Shown one piece after another: positions 34,320 through 43,281 of a stretch of DNA of 64,000 nucleotides (position 1 is the first letter of the stretch; each line of letters opens with the position of its first letter). Position numbers and translations under genes: made by a program. This DNA comes from Bacillus sp. F19 (GTDB lineage: Bacteria > Bacillota > Bacilli > Bacillales > Bacillaceae): positions 4,490,001-4,554,000 of the forward strand of contig CP085710.1 in NCBI GenBank assembly GCA_023823795.1, in the 5' to 3' direction. Below the pieces are notes generated by a model. It saw only the letters and a program-made list of their open reading frames with translations. It had not been told where the DNA came from and did no database searches.

Positions 34320-34392
34320 GAATCCGGCGGAAAAGTCCGGTTTTGACTTTTTTGGCGGATCCGTTCTGACCGAGGAGTTAGTCACTTCCGCT
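34285..34392 (+). repeat. Dispersed repeat, copy D
   Basis: GCGGAAGCGCCCTGGTCA, then CCGGCGGAAAAGTCCGGTTT, GACTTTTTTGGCGGATC and GTTCTGACCGAGGAGTTAG. AAAAGTC/GACTTTT can form a hairpin with a T run between the TetR gene and the SMR genes. Confidence 0.72.
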
Positions 34393-34445
34393 TGCCGCCA
34401 ACGCAAAATTGTTACCATCCAATTTTTAAAGAAAGGAAGAACATC

Positions 34446-34784
34446 ATGAATCGTGACTGGATAAAAGTTGTCTTAGCCGGTTTCATTGAAGTCATCTGGG
34501 TGGCGGGATTAAAATACTCAGACAGCTGGTATGAATGGCTTATCACAATTATTACATTATGTGTAAGTTTTTATTTACTGATCAGTGCAACTAAAAGACT
34601 GCCGGTGAGTACCGTTTACGCAGTCTTTACAGGACTTGGCGCTGCAGGAACCGTTATCTCGGAAATTCTCATATTTAACGAGCCATTTCAGCTCATCAAA
34701 ATTCTGTTAATCCTCGTATTAGTAGCTGGAGTTATTGGCTTAAAAACATTGTCTGATGATAAAAAAGAGGAGGGTGCGCACTAA
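34446..34784 (+). CDS. SMR-family efflux protein, subunit 1
   Basis: A 112-residue four-helix small multidrug resistance protein. The conserved membrane Glu is in AGFIEVIWVAGLKYSD (residue 14), and the later VYAVFTGLGAAGTVISEILIFNEPF is the family signature. It would act with the next gene product as a hetero-oligomeric proton-coupled exporter. The start at 34446 has AAGGAAG about 8 bases upstream. Its stop overlaps the next ATG (TAATG), showing coupling. Closest arrangement: YvdS/YvdR or YkkC/YkkD of B. subtilis. Confidence 0.88.
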   Translation: MNRDWIKVVLAGFIEVIWVAGLKYSDSWYEWLITIITLCVSFYLLISATKRLPVSTVYAVFTGLGAAGTVISEILIFNEPFQLIKILLILVLVAGVIGLKTLSDDKKEEGAH

Positions 34785-35098
34785 TGGACTGGATTTTCCT
34801 GATAGCAGCAGGCCTATTTGAAGTTGTCGGGGTCATCGGAATCAACAAAATGAAAGATTCAAAAGGAATTATTCCCTTGCTGATTATGATTGCAGGCTTT
34901 TCAATGAGTTTTCTTCTATTAAATCAATCTCTTCAAACCATTTCGCTTGGAACGGCATATTCTGTCTGGACAGGAATTGGATCTGCGGGCAGCGCGCTTG
35001 TGGGCATTTTATTTTACGGAGATTCAAGCAGCTGGAAAAGAATCCTTTTTATTAGTATGATCATCTCAGCTACAGTAGGATTGAAGCTTGTTTCATAA
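34784..35098 (+). CDS. SMR-family efflux protein, subunit 2
   Basis: A 104-residue four-helix SMR protein with Glu13 in LIAAGLFEVVGVIGINKM and the signature GTAYSVWTGIGSAGSALVGILFYGD. It overlaps the first SMR gene by one base and is followed 13 bases later by an EamA-type exporter, so the three may form one drug/metabolite efflux operon under the TetR gene. Confidence 0.88.
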   Translation: MDWIFLIAAGLFEVVGVIGINKMKDSKGIIPLLIMIAGFSMSFLLLNQSLQTISLGTAYSVWTGIGSAGSALVGILFYGDSSSWKRILFISMIISATVGLKLVS

Positions 35099-35111
35099 GG
35101 AGTTATCATTT

Positions 35112-36020
35112 GTGAGCCAATTATTTAAATACTCATTCCTTGTCTTGGCCGGCGCATGCAGTTACGGGGTTATTTCTACAATTATCAAAATCGCCTATAT
35201 GCATGGGTTTACAGTAAACGAAGTGATCGGAAGCCAATATTTGTTCGGTTTTTTCATGTTTTTGATCTGTGTGACTCTTTTCTCTAGAAAAAAAGTTTCC
35301 TTTAAGCAGGCGCTCATCTTAATGATTACAGGAACCACTACCAGTCTGACTGGTATTTTTTACGGAAAATCTCTTGAAACGATTCCCGCATCGATTGCAA
35401 TTATCCTCTTATTTCAGTTTACTTGGATTGGAATCGTCATTGAAGCAATCGCTGTGAAAAAGCTGCCGGGTCCTGATAAAGTGCTTGCTGCAGTCATTCT
35501 CTTAATAGGCACATTTATGGCTGGAAACATTTTTGGCCATGATGCTTTTAGCCTGAGTGATCCCGGAATTATCTGGGGACTTTTATCAGCTGTTTCATTT
35601 TCACTATTTATCTTTGCAAGCGGAAAAGTAGCAATTGAGCTGCCGTCTTTAAATCGAAGTCTGTTTATGTCATTGGGTGCTGCAGTCTTTTTACTAATCG
35701 TCTTTTCCCCTGATTTTCTGACAAATGGCTCCATGCAGTCAGGATTATGGATTTACGCTTTGCTGCTGGGTTTTTTCGGAGTATTCATACCCGTTGTCTT
35801 ATTTTCAATCGGAACGCCAAAGATCGGTTCAGGCATTGCAACGATTTTAGGTGCCGCTGAATTGCCAATGGCCATTCTCTGCTCGGTCCTTATTTTAAAA
35901 GAGCAGGTAACAATCCTGCAGACAGCCGGCATCATCATGATTCTTGCTGGAATTGTCACACCGCAGCTATATCATTTTTTAAAACATAAGCAGCTTGAGA
36001 AGAAAAGCATATCTTCTTAA
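35112..36020 (+). CDS. EamA-domain (DMT superfamily) transporter
   Basis: A 302-residue permease with ten helices arranged as two EamA repeats (about residues 7-140 and 150-290); the second repeat ends GAAELPMAILCSVLILKEQV, the typical EamA helix pair. DMT exporters move amino acids or other metabolites; substrate unknown. I chose the GTG at 35112 with AAGGAG 9 bases upstream (the site overlaps the end of the preceding gene). An ATG at 35088 in frame is possible but lies inside that gene. Confidence 0.82.
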   Translation: MSQLFKYSFLVLAGACSYGVISTIIKIAYMHGFTVNEVIGSQYLFGFFMFLICVTLFSRKKVSFKQALILMITGTTTSLTGIFYGKSLETIPASIAIILLFQFTWIGIVIEAIAVKKLPGPDKVLAAVILLIGTFMAGNIFGHDAFSLSDPGIIWGLLSAVSFSLFIFASGKVAIELPSLNRSLFMSLGAAVFLLIVFSPDFLTNGSMQSGLWIYALLLGFFGVFIPVVLFSIGTPKIGSGIATILGAAELPMAILCSVLILKEQVTILQTAGIIMILAGIVTPQLYHFLKHKQLEKKSISS

Positions 36021-36057
36021 AAAAGAGGGTGAACAAAAACGTTCACCCTCTTTTTAG
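36019..36057. terminator. Bidirectional terminator
   Basis: AAAAGAGGGTGAAC pairs with GTTCACCCTCTTTT around AAAAAC. Confidence 0.92.
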
Positions 36058-36097
36058 CATTTTTCGTATGTGATGCAGCGGGCTATTAGATATAGGT

Positions 36098-36661
36098 TTA
36101 CTCAGCCGAAAAAGTATGCATAGCATCATTTGCTTGTTTCTCTGTTATATAAGGTGTATGAAAGTACACTCTTACCCATTCTTTTTCATCTGTCTGAACG
36201 AAATAGTGATAGGTTTGTGCGGCAGTCATTGTTTTAACATGCTCAAGTATTCTTTCTGCAGGATACTTTAATTCGTTTATTACTTTTCTTTCAAAAATTC
36301 CCGGTCCGCTTTCAAGGCTTTTCTTTTCCTCAAATGTACTCGGAGCCGCCCCTCCCACCGTCTTTTCGCCTTGCTTAAAGATCAGGGTATCTCCATTTCT
36401 TTCTGTTTTGATTCCATCAGGAAGCTGTATGCTGTATTTTAATTGCCCTTTCCGTGTATCTTCTCCCTTTTCACCATTTATAAAAAAGAGAGAAAAGATG
36501 CCTGCTCCGATTAAAAGGATGATTGTTACTGAAAGCTGAAATAATCGGTGCATCACGGCAAGGGAAGCTCCTCTGCGCCTCCTTGAGAGTGCGTTGCTGA
36601 TTTTCTCCCGCTGTCCGGGCGACAATGTTTTTTTTGGAAACTGAAGATCTTCAGGATTCAA
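36098..36661 (-). CDS. Putative membrane anti-sigma factor
   Basis: A 187-residue single-pass protein: a basic N-terminal cytoplasmic part of about 45 residues (SPGQREKISNALSRRRRG), one helix (LFQLSVTIILLIGAGIFSLF) and an extracytoplasmic domain of about 120 residues. It directly follows and overlaps by 11 bases an ECF sigma-factor gene, the standard place for the cognate anti-sigma factor. I chose the TTG at 36661 because GGAAGGAGGGG lies 6 bases upstream; the ATG at 36688 has no ribosome site. No named domain recognised. Confidence 0.72.
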   Translation of the reverse strand: MNPEDLQFPKKTLSPGQREKISNALSRRRRGASLAVMHRLFQLSVTIILLIGAGIFSLFFINGEKGEDTRKGQLKYSIQLPDGIKTERNGDTLIFKQGEKTVGGAAPSTFEEKKSLESGPGIFERKVINELKYPAERILEHVKTMTAAQTYHYFVQTDEKEWVRVYFHTPYITEKQANDAMHTFSAE

Positions 36662-37157
36662 GTTCGGCCCCTCCTTCCTTAATTGCATCTTTCCTGTTCT
36701 GATTCAGTTTCTTCAATGCCCTGTAATAGGTGCGGCTGACTTTTCCCCTAGTCCAGCCCAGAACTTCTGAGGTTTCTTCCACGGAAAGCTCAGAGATGAC
36801 TCTCAGCATAACTACATCTCTGTATTCTGTTTTCAGTTCATCAATTGCTCTGTAGACTTCCCTAACATTTTCATGTTCCATCAGAATATCATCCGGACTT
36901 TTTTGCCGCTCTGGCTTTGGCAGCCAAGAAAGAAGCCGTTTCTTCCGGCGCTGATCGATGACAAGTCTTCTGGCAATGCCGATCAGCCATGTTTTCGGAT
37001 GGGAATCACCGCGAAAATGGCTTTTTAAAGCCCTCAAAAAAACTTCCTGGACATCATCCTCCACATCGTGAGATCCTTTGTAGTAAACAAGAAAATGATA
37101 AAGATCATCCCCGAACAGCTTAAACATCCGCTCGATTTCTCTGTGATGTTCGTTCAT
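36651..37157 (-). CDS. ECF-type RNA polymerase sigma factor
   Basis: A 168-residue group-4 sigma factor. Region 2 spans about 10-75 (DDLYHFLVYYKGSHDVEDDVQ, then TWLIGIARRLVIDQRRKKR) and region 4 about 110-160 (YRDVVMLRVISELSVEETSE, then LGWTRGKVSRTYYRALKKL). It should direct a small stress regulon and be held by the membrane protein encoded downstream. The regulon, possibly cell-envelope genes, cannot be told from this window. The gene starts the two-gene leftward operon. Confidence 0.9.
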   Translation of the reverse strand: MNEHHREIERMFKLFGDDLYHFLVYYKGSHDVEDDVQEVFLRALKSHFRGDSHPKTWLIGIARRLVIDQRRKKRLLSWLPKPERQKSPDDILMEHENVREVYRAIDELKTEYRDVVMLRVISELSVEETSEVLGWTRGKVSRTYYRALKKLNQNRKDAIKEGGAELES

Positions 37158-37285
37158 TTATCCACCCCGTTTGAACACTTTAACTAATTAGACGGTTATA
37201 TATCTTAATTCTCTCACTTAAATGAAAAAAAACAGTTTTTTCAGAGTTGATTTATTCCATCTTTTATTTTATTTTTCAGAAAATA

Positions 37286-37330
37286 TTGACTTTTTTCCGG
37301 AAAACTATTAATTTATAGGAAAGCGTTTGG
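37286..37330 (+). promoter_or_regulatory. Promoter and possible operator of the carbohydrate locus
   Basis: TTGACT (37286-37291), 17 bases, TAATTT (37309-37314). Just downstream GGAAAGCGTTTGG (37318-37330) has a central CG with flanking A/T like LacI-family or CcpA sites. The operator call is tentative because the palindrome is imperfect. Confidence 0.4.
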
Positions 37331-37350
37331 ATAAATGTAAGGAGTATACT

Positions 37351-38418
37351 ATGACAACATTAAAAGAAATTGCGGAGCATGTAGGAGTATCCATTTCAAC
37401 TGTTTCTAGAGTAATCAATAACGATTTATCAAGAAATATTCACCCTGAAACGAAAAGAAAAGTTTGGGATGCCGTGAAAGACTACGGATATAAACCAAAC
37501 CAAAATGCCAGGAACTTAGCCTCACAGAAAAAAAATGATAAGAAAAAAACAATGCAGATTGGCTGTTTAGTCCAGCATCCTCATCTAATAGAAAGATATG
37601 ATCCGTATTATTCACCTATATTTAATGGGATAAGCAAGACTCTTACAGATCACAAATACAGCTTAATCTATATTGATTCATTCGACAAAAAAATTGAGGA
37701 AACAGATATTTACAGATCCATCAACTCTGACACATTGGATGGCATTATCCTTTTCGGAAACTTTGAGGAAAATGTCTTGTCCTTCATTAAAAATCAGATA
37801 TCCTGCATTGTCGCTTTAGAAACTGCACACACGGATTGCTTAGACGTATCATTGGTGGACTATGACAGACAGTCTGCAAGCAGAGCAGCCATTAAGCACT
37901 TAATTGAGCAAGGTCATGAAAAGATCGGATTTATTGGAGGCGGTACAGGTGCTGACTATGAGAATCTTTCTGAAGAAGAGAGATATAAAGGCTATGTAAA
38001 AGCACTGCATGAATTTGGACTCGAATTTGAATCAAATTGGATTGTAAATGCCAGATGGACCCCTTCATTAAGTTATAGCAGCATGAAGGGAATTTTAAAC
38101 CTTGAATCTAAGCCAACTGCCATGTTTTGTGCAAGTGACACAATGGCCATCGCTGCGATGAGGTCTGTTTATGAAAATAAACTGCAGATCCCAGAGGATG
38201 TTGCATTTATCGGGATTGATAACATTGAAATGTCTTTATATTCTAATCCCCCTTTATCAACCATTCATATTCCTAAATATGAAATTGGAAAAGCTGCAGT
38301 AAATGTACTATTAAATCAAATAGAGGAACGGATGGACCTCCCAGTCGTGACATTGCTGCCATATCAATTAATAGCCAGGGAATCATCAGCAAATAAATCT
38401 AAATTGAAGCAACTTTAA
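37351..38418 (+). CDS. LacI-family transcriptional regulator
   Basis: A 355-residue regulator: LacI HTH with hinge helix (TLKEIAEHVGVSISTVSRVI, then NQNARNLASQ) in residues 1-60, followed by a periplasmic-binding-protein-like sugar domain (FIGGGTGADYENLSEEERYK, later VAFIGIDNIEMSLYSNPPLST). The closest group is MsmR/EbgR-like regulators. TAAGGAG is 7 bases before the ATG. It heads a locus for import and oxidation of a carbohydrate and probably controls it. Confidence 0.9.
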   Translation: MTTLKEIAEHVGVSISTVSRVINNDLSRNIHPETKRKVWDAVKDYGYKPNQNARNLASQKKNDKKKTMQIGCLVQHPHLIERYDPYYSPIFNGISKTLTDHKYSLIYIDSFDKKIEETDIYRSINSDTLDGIILFGNFEENVLSFIKNQISCIVALETAHTDCLDVSLVDYDRQSASRAAIKHLIEQGHEKIGFIGGGTGADYENLSEEERYKGYVKALHEFGLEFESNWIVNARWTPSLSYSSMKGILNLESKPTAMFCASDTMAIAAMRSVYENKLQIPEDVAFIGIDNIEMSLYSNPPLSTIHIPKYEIGKAAVNVLLNQIEERMDLPVVTLLPYQLIARESSANKSKLKQL

Positions 38419-38468
38419 AATTTTACGCAACAGGAGAACGCTCTCCTTGTTTGGGGAAAATGCAAGTT

Positions 38469-38512
38469 AAGGAGGTGATCTTTATTCATTGAAGAAGGAT
38501 TTTTTCATTTGA
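38469..38512 (+). other. Possible leader minicistron with near-perfect Shine-Dalgarno
   Basis: AAGGAGGTGATC (38469-38480) is complementary over 12 bases to the 16S rRNA 3' end. Eight bases later a TTG opens a 7-codon frame (M/L-K-K-D-F-F-I, TGA at 38510-38512). The oxidoreductase gene has its own ribosome site further on, so this strong site appears to serve a tiny leader or to load ribosomes. Confidence 0.35.
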
Positions 38513-38536
38513 TAATTCGAGAGGAGACATTAGTAA

Positions 38537-39694
38537 ATGACAAAAGTAAGAATTGCTTTAATTGGAGCAGGTTTAAGAAGTGGAATCGCAAAATACTGGC
38601 ACAAACCAGATGGTGATTCAATCGTAGTCGCCGCAGCAGATATTTCTTATTCTAAATTAAAAGAATTTCAGGAAAAGATAAATCCCGAAGCGTTTATTAC
38701 ACAAGATTACAAAGAATTGCTGCAAAGAGATGATATTGATGCTATTGCCGTGACGTCACCTGATTATTTACACGAGGAACACGCAATCGCCTCCCTGCAG
38801 GCTGGAAAGCATGTGTATTGTGAAAAACCTTTAGCAATAACAGTGGAGGGCTGTGACAGGATTATAGAAGCTGCCGAGAAATCAGGCAAGCATCTAATGG
38901 TTGGTTTTAACATGAGATATATGAATATGTACAGAACGATGAAAGGAATTGTTGATTCCGGTGCCATCGGAAAAATAAAAGCTGTTTGGGTCCGGCATTT
39001 TGTAGGATATGGCGGCTACTTCTATTTCCATGATTGGCATGCAAAATCTAAGAATACGACATCTCTTCTTCTACAAAAAGGTTCTCATGATATTGATATC
39101 ATCCATTGGATTACCGGAAGTTACACACAAAAAGTATCAGCATTTGGAGGCTTGGATTTTTATGGCGGGGACAAGCCGAATGATTTAACTTGCCCATCGT
39201 GCAATGAACGGGATACATGTACTGAAGCCAGCCCCCACACACTAATTGAATGCGCTTTCAGAGAAGAGGTAAATGTTGAGGATAATAATGTGGTCATAAT
39301 GGAGTTAGAGGGTGGCATTAAGGCCTCTTACCTGCAATGTCATTTCACCCCTGATTATCAGCGGAATTACACATTCATTGGCACGGAAGGCCGAATCGAA
39401 AATTCAGAGCTGGAAGGAAAAATATATGTAAAGTCACGTCGTTCAAACTCATGGAGAGAATTCTCTGATACTACCTATGAAATAAAAAAAGCAGAGGGCA
39501 GTCATGGCGGAGCCGATCCCAATATATGCAAAGATTTTGTAGATTTAGTGCTTAAAGGCAAGCAGCCTTTAACTACACCTCTTGCTGGCCGAATGAGCGT
39601 AGCTGTCGGATGTGCAGCAACTGAATCGATCCGTTCTGGCGGACACATCGTAAAGATTAAGCCAATCCCCACAACTATTCCGAAAGCATTTTAA
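38537..39694 (+). CDS. Gfo/Idh/MocA-family oxidoreductase
   Basis: A 385-residue NAD(P)-dependent sugar or polyol dehydrogenase-like protein. The Rossmann start is RIALIGAGLRSGIAKYWHKP (GxGxxxG), the nucleotide-domain end has CEKPLAITVEG (EKP catalytic Lys), and the C-terminal domain carries the active-site-like QKGSHDIDIIHW (H). A CPSCNERDTC cysteine cluster near residues 220-229 is less usual. It lies between the LacI regulator and the ABC importer, so it probably acts on the imported sugar. GAGAGGAG precedes the ATG. Confidence 0.86.
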   Translation: MTKVRIALIGAGLRSGIAKYWHKPDGDSIVVAAADISYSKLKEFQEKINPEAFITQDYKELLQRDDIDAIAVTSPDYLHEEHAIASLQAGKHVYCEKPLAITVEGCDRIIEAAEKSGKHLMVGFNMRYMNMYRTMKGIVDSGAIGKIKAVWVRHFVGYGGYFYFHDWHAKSKNTTSLLLQKGSHDIDIIHWITGSYTQKVSAFGGLDFYGGDKPNDLTCPSCNERDTCTEASPHTLIECAFREEVNVEDNNVVIMELEGGIKASYLQCHFTPDYQRNYTFIGTEGRIENSELEGKIYVKSRRSNSWREFSDTTYEIKKAEGSHGGADPNICKDFVDLVLKGKQPLTTPLAGRMSVAVGCAATESIRSGGHIVKIKPIPTTIPKAF

Positions 39695-39715
39695 ACATCA
39701 GTATAGCTGAAAGGG

Positions 39716-40696
39716 ATGGTATTTTTGAAAATTGAACATAAACCTGAAAATTACACAAACACACGTACAGCCTCTAAGACCTCACTTACAAAATTATCTG
39801 CATTTCGAATATCCTTCAGGAAAAATTGGGATCTATATTTGTTGATTTCACCTGTCATACTTTATTTTATTATCTTTCACTACATTCCAATGTATGGAGT
39901 ACAAATTGCATTTAAAGACTTTTTCCCTGTAAACGGAATATCAGGAAGTCCATGGGTTGGCTTTAAACATTTTGAACGATTTTTTGATAGTTATTATTTT
40001 TGGCGTTTAATTAAAAATACACTTGGAATCGGTTTATATACGTTAGCATTATCTTTCCCTATTCCAATTATTATTGCGCTCATGCTTAACGAGGTAAAGC
40101 ATGAAAAGTACAAACGCTTCGTCCAAACTGTCATTTATGCTCCTCATTTTCTGTCAACCGTTGTCGTAGTCGGCATGCTGCTGTTGTTCCTGAAGCCTGA
40201 TGGGCTGGTCAATCAGCTCATTATCTTATTTGGCGGTGAACCTATTTATTTTATTACTGAGCCAAGCTTATTTAAATCACTTTATGTTTTTTCCGATGTC
40301 TGGCAAACGATGGGCTGGAGTTCGATCATCTATCTTGCTGCTTTAGCCTCTATAGATTATCAGCTTCATGAAGCAGCCATCATAGATGGAGCAACTAGGA
40401 TGCAGAGAATCTGGCATATTAATGTTCCGACCATATTCCCGACAATAGTTATTATGTTTATCCTAAGCGCCGGCTCTATCATGGCCGTAGGCTTTGAAAA
40501 AGTATTCTTAATGCAAAATAGTCTGAACATGTCTACTTCTGACGTTATTTCAACATTTGTATATCGTGCCGGGATTTTAGATGCACAATATAGTTTTTCA
40601 GCAGCAGTTGGATTATTTAACTCCGTTATTAATTTCATTATGTTGATCGTTGTTAACTCATTTGCTAAAAAGATCAACGAAACTAGTCTTTGGTAG
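39716..40696 (+). CDS. Carbohydrate ABC transporter permease (LplB-like)
   Basis: A 326-residue MalF-class permease of the LplB/YtcP type with six helices after a ~40-residue cytoplasmic N-terminus. The coupling EAA loop is EAAIIDGATRMQRIWHINVP, followed by the conserved IVIMFILSAGSIMAVGFEKV. It pairs with the next gene. AAGGGATGG precedes; either ATG 39716 or TTG 39725 may be used. No ATPase gene is present, as is usual for this class, which shares a housekeeping MsmX-like ATPase. Confidence 0.88.
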   Translation: MVFLKIEHKPENYTNTRTASKTSLTKLSAFRISFRKNWDLYLLISPVILYFIIFHYIPMYGVQIAFKDFFPVNGISGSPWVGFKHFERFFDSYYFWRLIKNTLGIGLYTLALSFPIPIIIALMLNEVKHEKYKRFVQTVIYAPHFLSTVVVVGMLLLFLKPDGLVNQLIILFGGEPIYFITEPSLFKSLYVFSDVWQTMGWSSIIYLAALASIDYQLHEAAIIDGATRMQRIWHINVPTIFPTIVIMFILSAGSIMAVGFEKVFLMQNSLNMSTSDVISTFVYRAGILDAQYSFSAAVGLFNSVINFIMLIVVNSFAKKINETSLW

Positions 40697-40706
40697 GAGA
40701 TGGGAT

Positions 40707-41588
40707 ATGACAAACAGTTCATCAGATAAAGTCTTCAACTTCGTGAACTATCTATTACTTGCCATTATTACACTGCTTGTTCTGTACCCTTTATACTTTG
40801 TCCTCAGTGCTTCGGTGAGTGATCCCCTCTATGTCTTAAGAGGAGAAATGTGGCTCCTTCCGAAGGATATTAATTTCGATGCCTATAAAAAAGTCTTTAT
40901 GAATGATGATATCCTAAACGGTTTTTGGAACACGATAAAGTATACAACGGTTGGAACTGCCATTAACGTCGTGATGACAACAATGGCCGCCTTTCCCCTA
41001 TCAAGAAAGGACTTCATGGGCAGAAACCTTATCATGGGATTCTTAGTGTTTACTATGTTTTTTAGTGGAGGATTAATTCCTTCCTATCTATTAATTAAGG
41101 AACTCGGAATGCTGGACACTTTTTGGGTAATGGTTATTCCTAATGCAGTAGCGATCTGGAACATCATTATTATGCGTACATTTTTCCAAACAACAATTCC
41201 GATTGAACTGCAAGAGTCGGCAATGATTGACGGCTGCAGCAATATACAGATTCTTATTAAGATCGTTTTGCCATTATCTATGCCTGTCATTGCAGTAATG
41301 GTGTTATTTTATGCTGTAGGCCACTGGAATTCTTACTTCAACGCCTTGATTTACTTGCAGGACCGGGAGCTCTTCCCTCTCCAGTTAATTTTGAGGGAAA
41401 TTCTCATACAGAGTCAAACGGATGAAATGGTCAAAGCGACTTCCGAGTCATTTGTAAAGCAGCAGTTAAGTGTTGAAGGGCTAAAATATGCTGTACTAGT
41501 TGTGTCAAATATACCAATGATGCTCTTATACCCTTTCCTGCAAAGATATTTTGTTAAAGGGTTCATGATCGGAGCCATAAAAGGATAA
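40707..41588 (+). CDS. Carbohydrate ABC transporter permease (YtcP-like)
   Basis: A 293-residue MalG-class permease, partner of the preceding gene. Motifs: YPLYFVLSASVSDPLYVLRGE near the N-terminus and the EAA loop ESAMIDGCSNIQILIKIVLP, ending with FVKGFMIGAIKG typical of the YtcP/LplC group. The ATG at 40707 is preceded by TAGGAGATGG. It starts 10 bases after the first permease gene. Confidence 0.88.
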   Translation: MTNSSSDKVFNFVNYLLLAIITLLVLYPLYFVLSASVSDPLYVLRGEMWLLPKDINFDAYKKVFMNDDILNGFWNTIKYTTVGTAINVVMTTMAAFPLSRKDFMGRNLIMGFLVFTMFFSGGLIPSYLLIKELGMLDTFWVMVIPNAVAIWNIIIMRTFFQTTIPIELQESAMIDGCSNIQILIKIVLPLSMPVIAVMVLFYAVGHWNSYFNALIYLQDRELFPLQLILREILIQSQTDEMVKATSESFVKQQLSVEGLKYAVLVVSNIPMMLLYPFLQRYFVKGFMIGAIKG

Positions 41589-41606
41589 TAAAAGGAGGTT
41601 ATGTTA

Positions 41607-43214
41607 ATGAAGAGCAATAAATGGGGATATGGATTTTTAACAGGTGTTCTTGCATTTTCCATTTTGAGCGGCTGTACGAATGAGGAAGCTTCTAAAGAAA
41701 AGAGCGAATCTGCTGTCAAAATCAATAAGACCGGAATGCCGATTGCAGATGAGAAAATAGAATTAACAGGATTTGCAGGGAAATTTTTTGCATCTCAAGA
41801 CTGGAATAAACTTAAGTTATGGGAAGAATATGCAAAGATGAGCAATGTTGAAATAGATTGGGAAACGGTACAAGTTGATAGTTTAAAAGAAAAAAGAAAC
41901 CTTCTTCTTGCAAGCGGTGAATATCCGGATGTTCTATTCTCATCCGCACTTCCAAAAGCCGATCTGATTAAATATGGGCAGCAGGGAGTATTACTTAAAC
42001 TAAACGACTTAATTGATCAGTATGCTCCTAATTTTAAAAAGCTGATGGAAGAAAATCCAGTGGTTGCAAAAGGGGTTACTATGCCTGATGGAAGCATTTA
42101 TGGATTTCCTACTATTTATGATCCAGAATTTAAAGGCCTGCACTTGGGAACACCATGGATCAATAAGAATTGGCTGAAAAAATTAGGCTTGGAAGAGCCT
42201 CAAAATTTAGATGACTTTTATAAAGTTCTCAAAGCGTTTAAAGACGATGATCCTAATGGCAATGGAAAAGCTGATGAAATTCCATGGACTGGGGCATATG
42301 GAATTGGAGAAGCTATCGGATTTATTAAAGGGTCTTTCGGTCTTAATAATCATGGTTCTGCCAATGCATATATTGATTTAGCACCTGGAAGCAATAACCT
42401 CAGGTTCACTCCAGCATCCGATGAATATAAAGAAATGCTAGAGTATCTTCATAAACTCTATAAAGACGGATTAATAGATAAAGAGATTTTCACAGCTGAT
42501 CCACAAGCATTTACAGCAAAGGCTTCAGATGGAACCTTCGGTGTCATCAACGGACTCGACCCTGAGACAATCTATCAGTTAAAAGGTTATGTCGGAATAC
42601 CTGTGCTCAAAGGACCTAAAGGTGAGCAAATGCTTACATCAATGGGTTCACCTCTTGGAAATATCGGAATGTTCGTCATCACGGACAAGAACAAAAATCC
42701 AGAAGCAACGATTAGGTGGATTGATCACTTTTACGGGGATGAAGGAACAAAGATGTTTTTTATGGGATTTGAAGGTGTGACATACGAAGAGAAAAATGGA
42801 GAGTTAGAATACACTGAGAATATGACAAAAAACCCTGATGGCTTAAATTTGGATCAGGCATTGAGCGAATATCTTACATGGCCGGGCGGGTATTATCCTG
42901 GAATTGTTAAAGAAAAATACTTTAAAGGGGCTGAAGGTAAGCCTGCAACTAAAGAAAATGCACTAAAATCTGAACCTTACGCCATTAAACAAGAAGACAT
43001 TTGGCCTGCATTTAACTTCAGTCCAGAAGAACAAGAAGAGCTGTCAACCATTTCAACTGATATAACGACATATGTAGATGAAATGACAGCAAGCTTTATC
43101 TCCGGAAAAACACCATTATCGAAATGGGAGGATTATGTTCAGACCCTTAAACAAATGAACTTAGACCGCTACATGGAGATTTATGAATCCGGCTATAAGA
43201 ATTACAAGAAATAA
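41607..43214 (+). CDS. Extracellular sugar-binding lipoprotein (LplA/YtcQ-like)
   Basis: A 535-residue solute-binding protein with lipoprotein signal and lipobox ILSGC (Cys about residue 22). Large binding proteins of this length go with LplB/YtcP permeases and often bind oligosaccharides from plant or bacterial polymers. An EF-hand-like calcium loop DDDPNGNGKADEIPW is visible near residue 210, as in several family members. I chose the ATG at 41607, 8 bases after AAAGGAGG; the ATG at 41601 has too little spacing. Confidence 0.88.
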   Translation: MKSNKWGYGFLTGVLAFSILSGCTNEEASKEKSESAVKINKTGMPIADEKIELTGFAGKFFASQDWNKLKLWEEYAKMSNVEIDWETVQVDSLKEKRNLLLASGEYPDVLFSSALPKADLIKYGQQGVLLKLNDLIDQYAPNFKKLMEENPVVAKGVTMPDGSIYGFPTIYDPEFKGLHLGTPWINKNWLKKLGLEEPQNLDDFYKVLKAFKDDDPNGNGKADEIPWTGAYGIGEAIGFIKGSFGLNNHGSANAYIDLAPGSNNLRFTPASDEYKEMLEYLHKLYKDGLIDKEIFTADPQAFTAKASDGTFGVINGLDPETIYQLKGYVGIPVLKGPKGEQMLTSMGSPLGNIGMFVITDKNKNPEATIRWIDHFYGDEGTKMFFMGFEGVTYEEKNGELEYTENMTKNPDGLNLDQALSEYLTWPGGYYPGIVKEKYFKGAEGKPATKENALKSEPYAIKQEDIWPAFNFSPEEQEELSTISTDITTYVDEMTASFISGKTPLSKWEDYVQTLKQMNLDRYMEIYESGYKNYKK

Positions 43215-43224
43215 TGGGTGACAT

Positions 43225-43254
43225 GGTAACCTATAAGCTTCCTTATAGGTTACC
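43225..43254 (+). other. Intercistronic hairpin after the binding-protein gene
   Basis: GGTAACCTATAAG pairs perfectly (13 bp) with CTTATAGGTTACC around CTTC, without a following T run. It lies 10 bases after the binding-protein stop and before the next gene. Such stems commonly stabilise the abundant binding-protein mRNA; that role is inferred. Confidence 0.65.
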
Positions 43255-43281
43255 TGAATTTCTTCATAGAAACTGGGTGAA

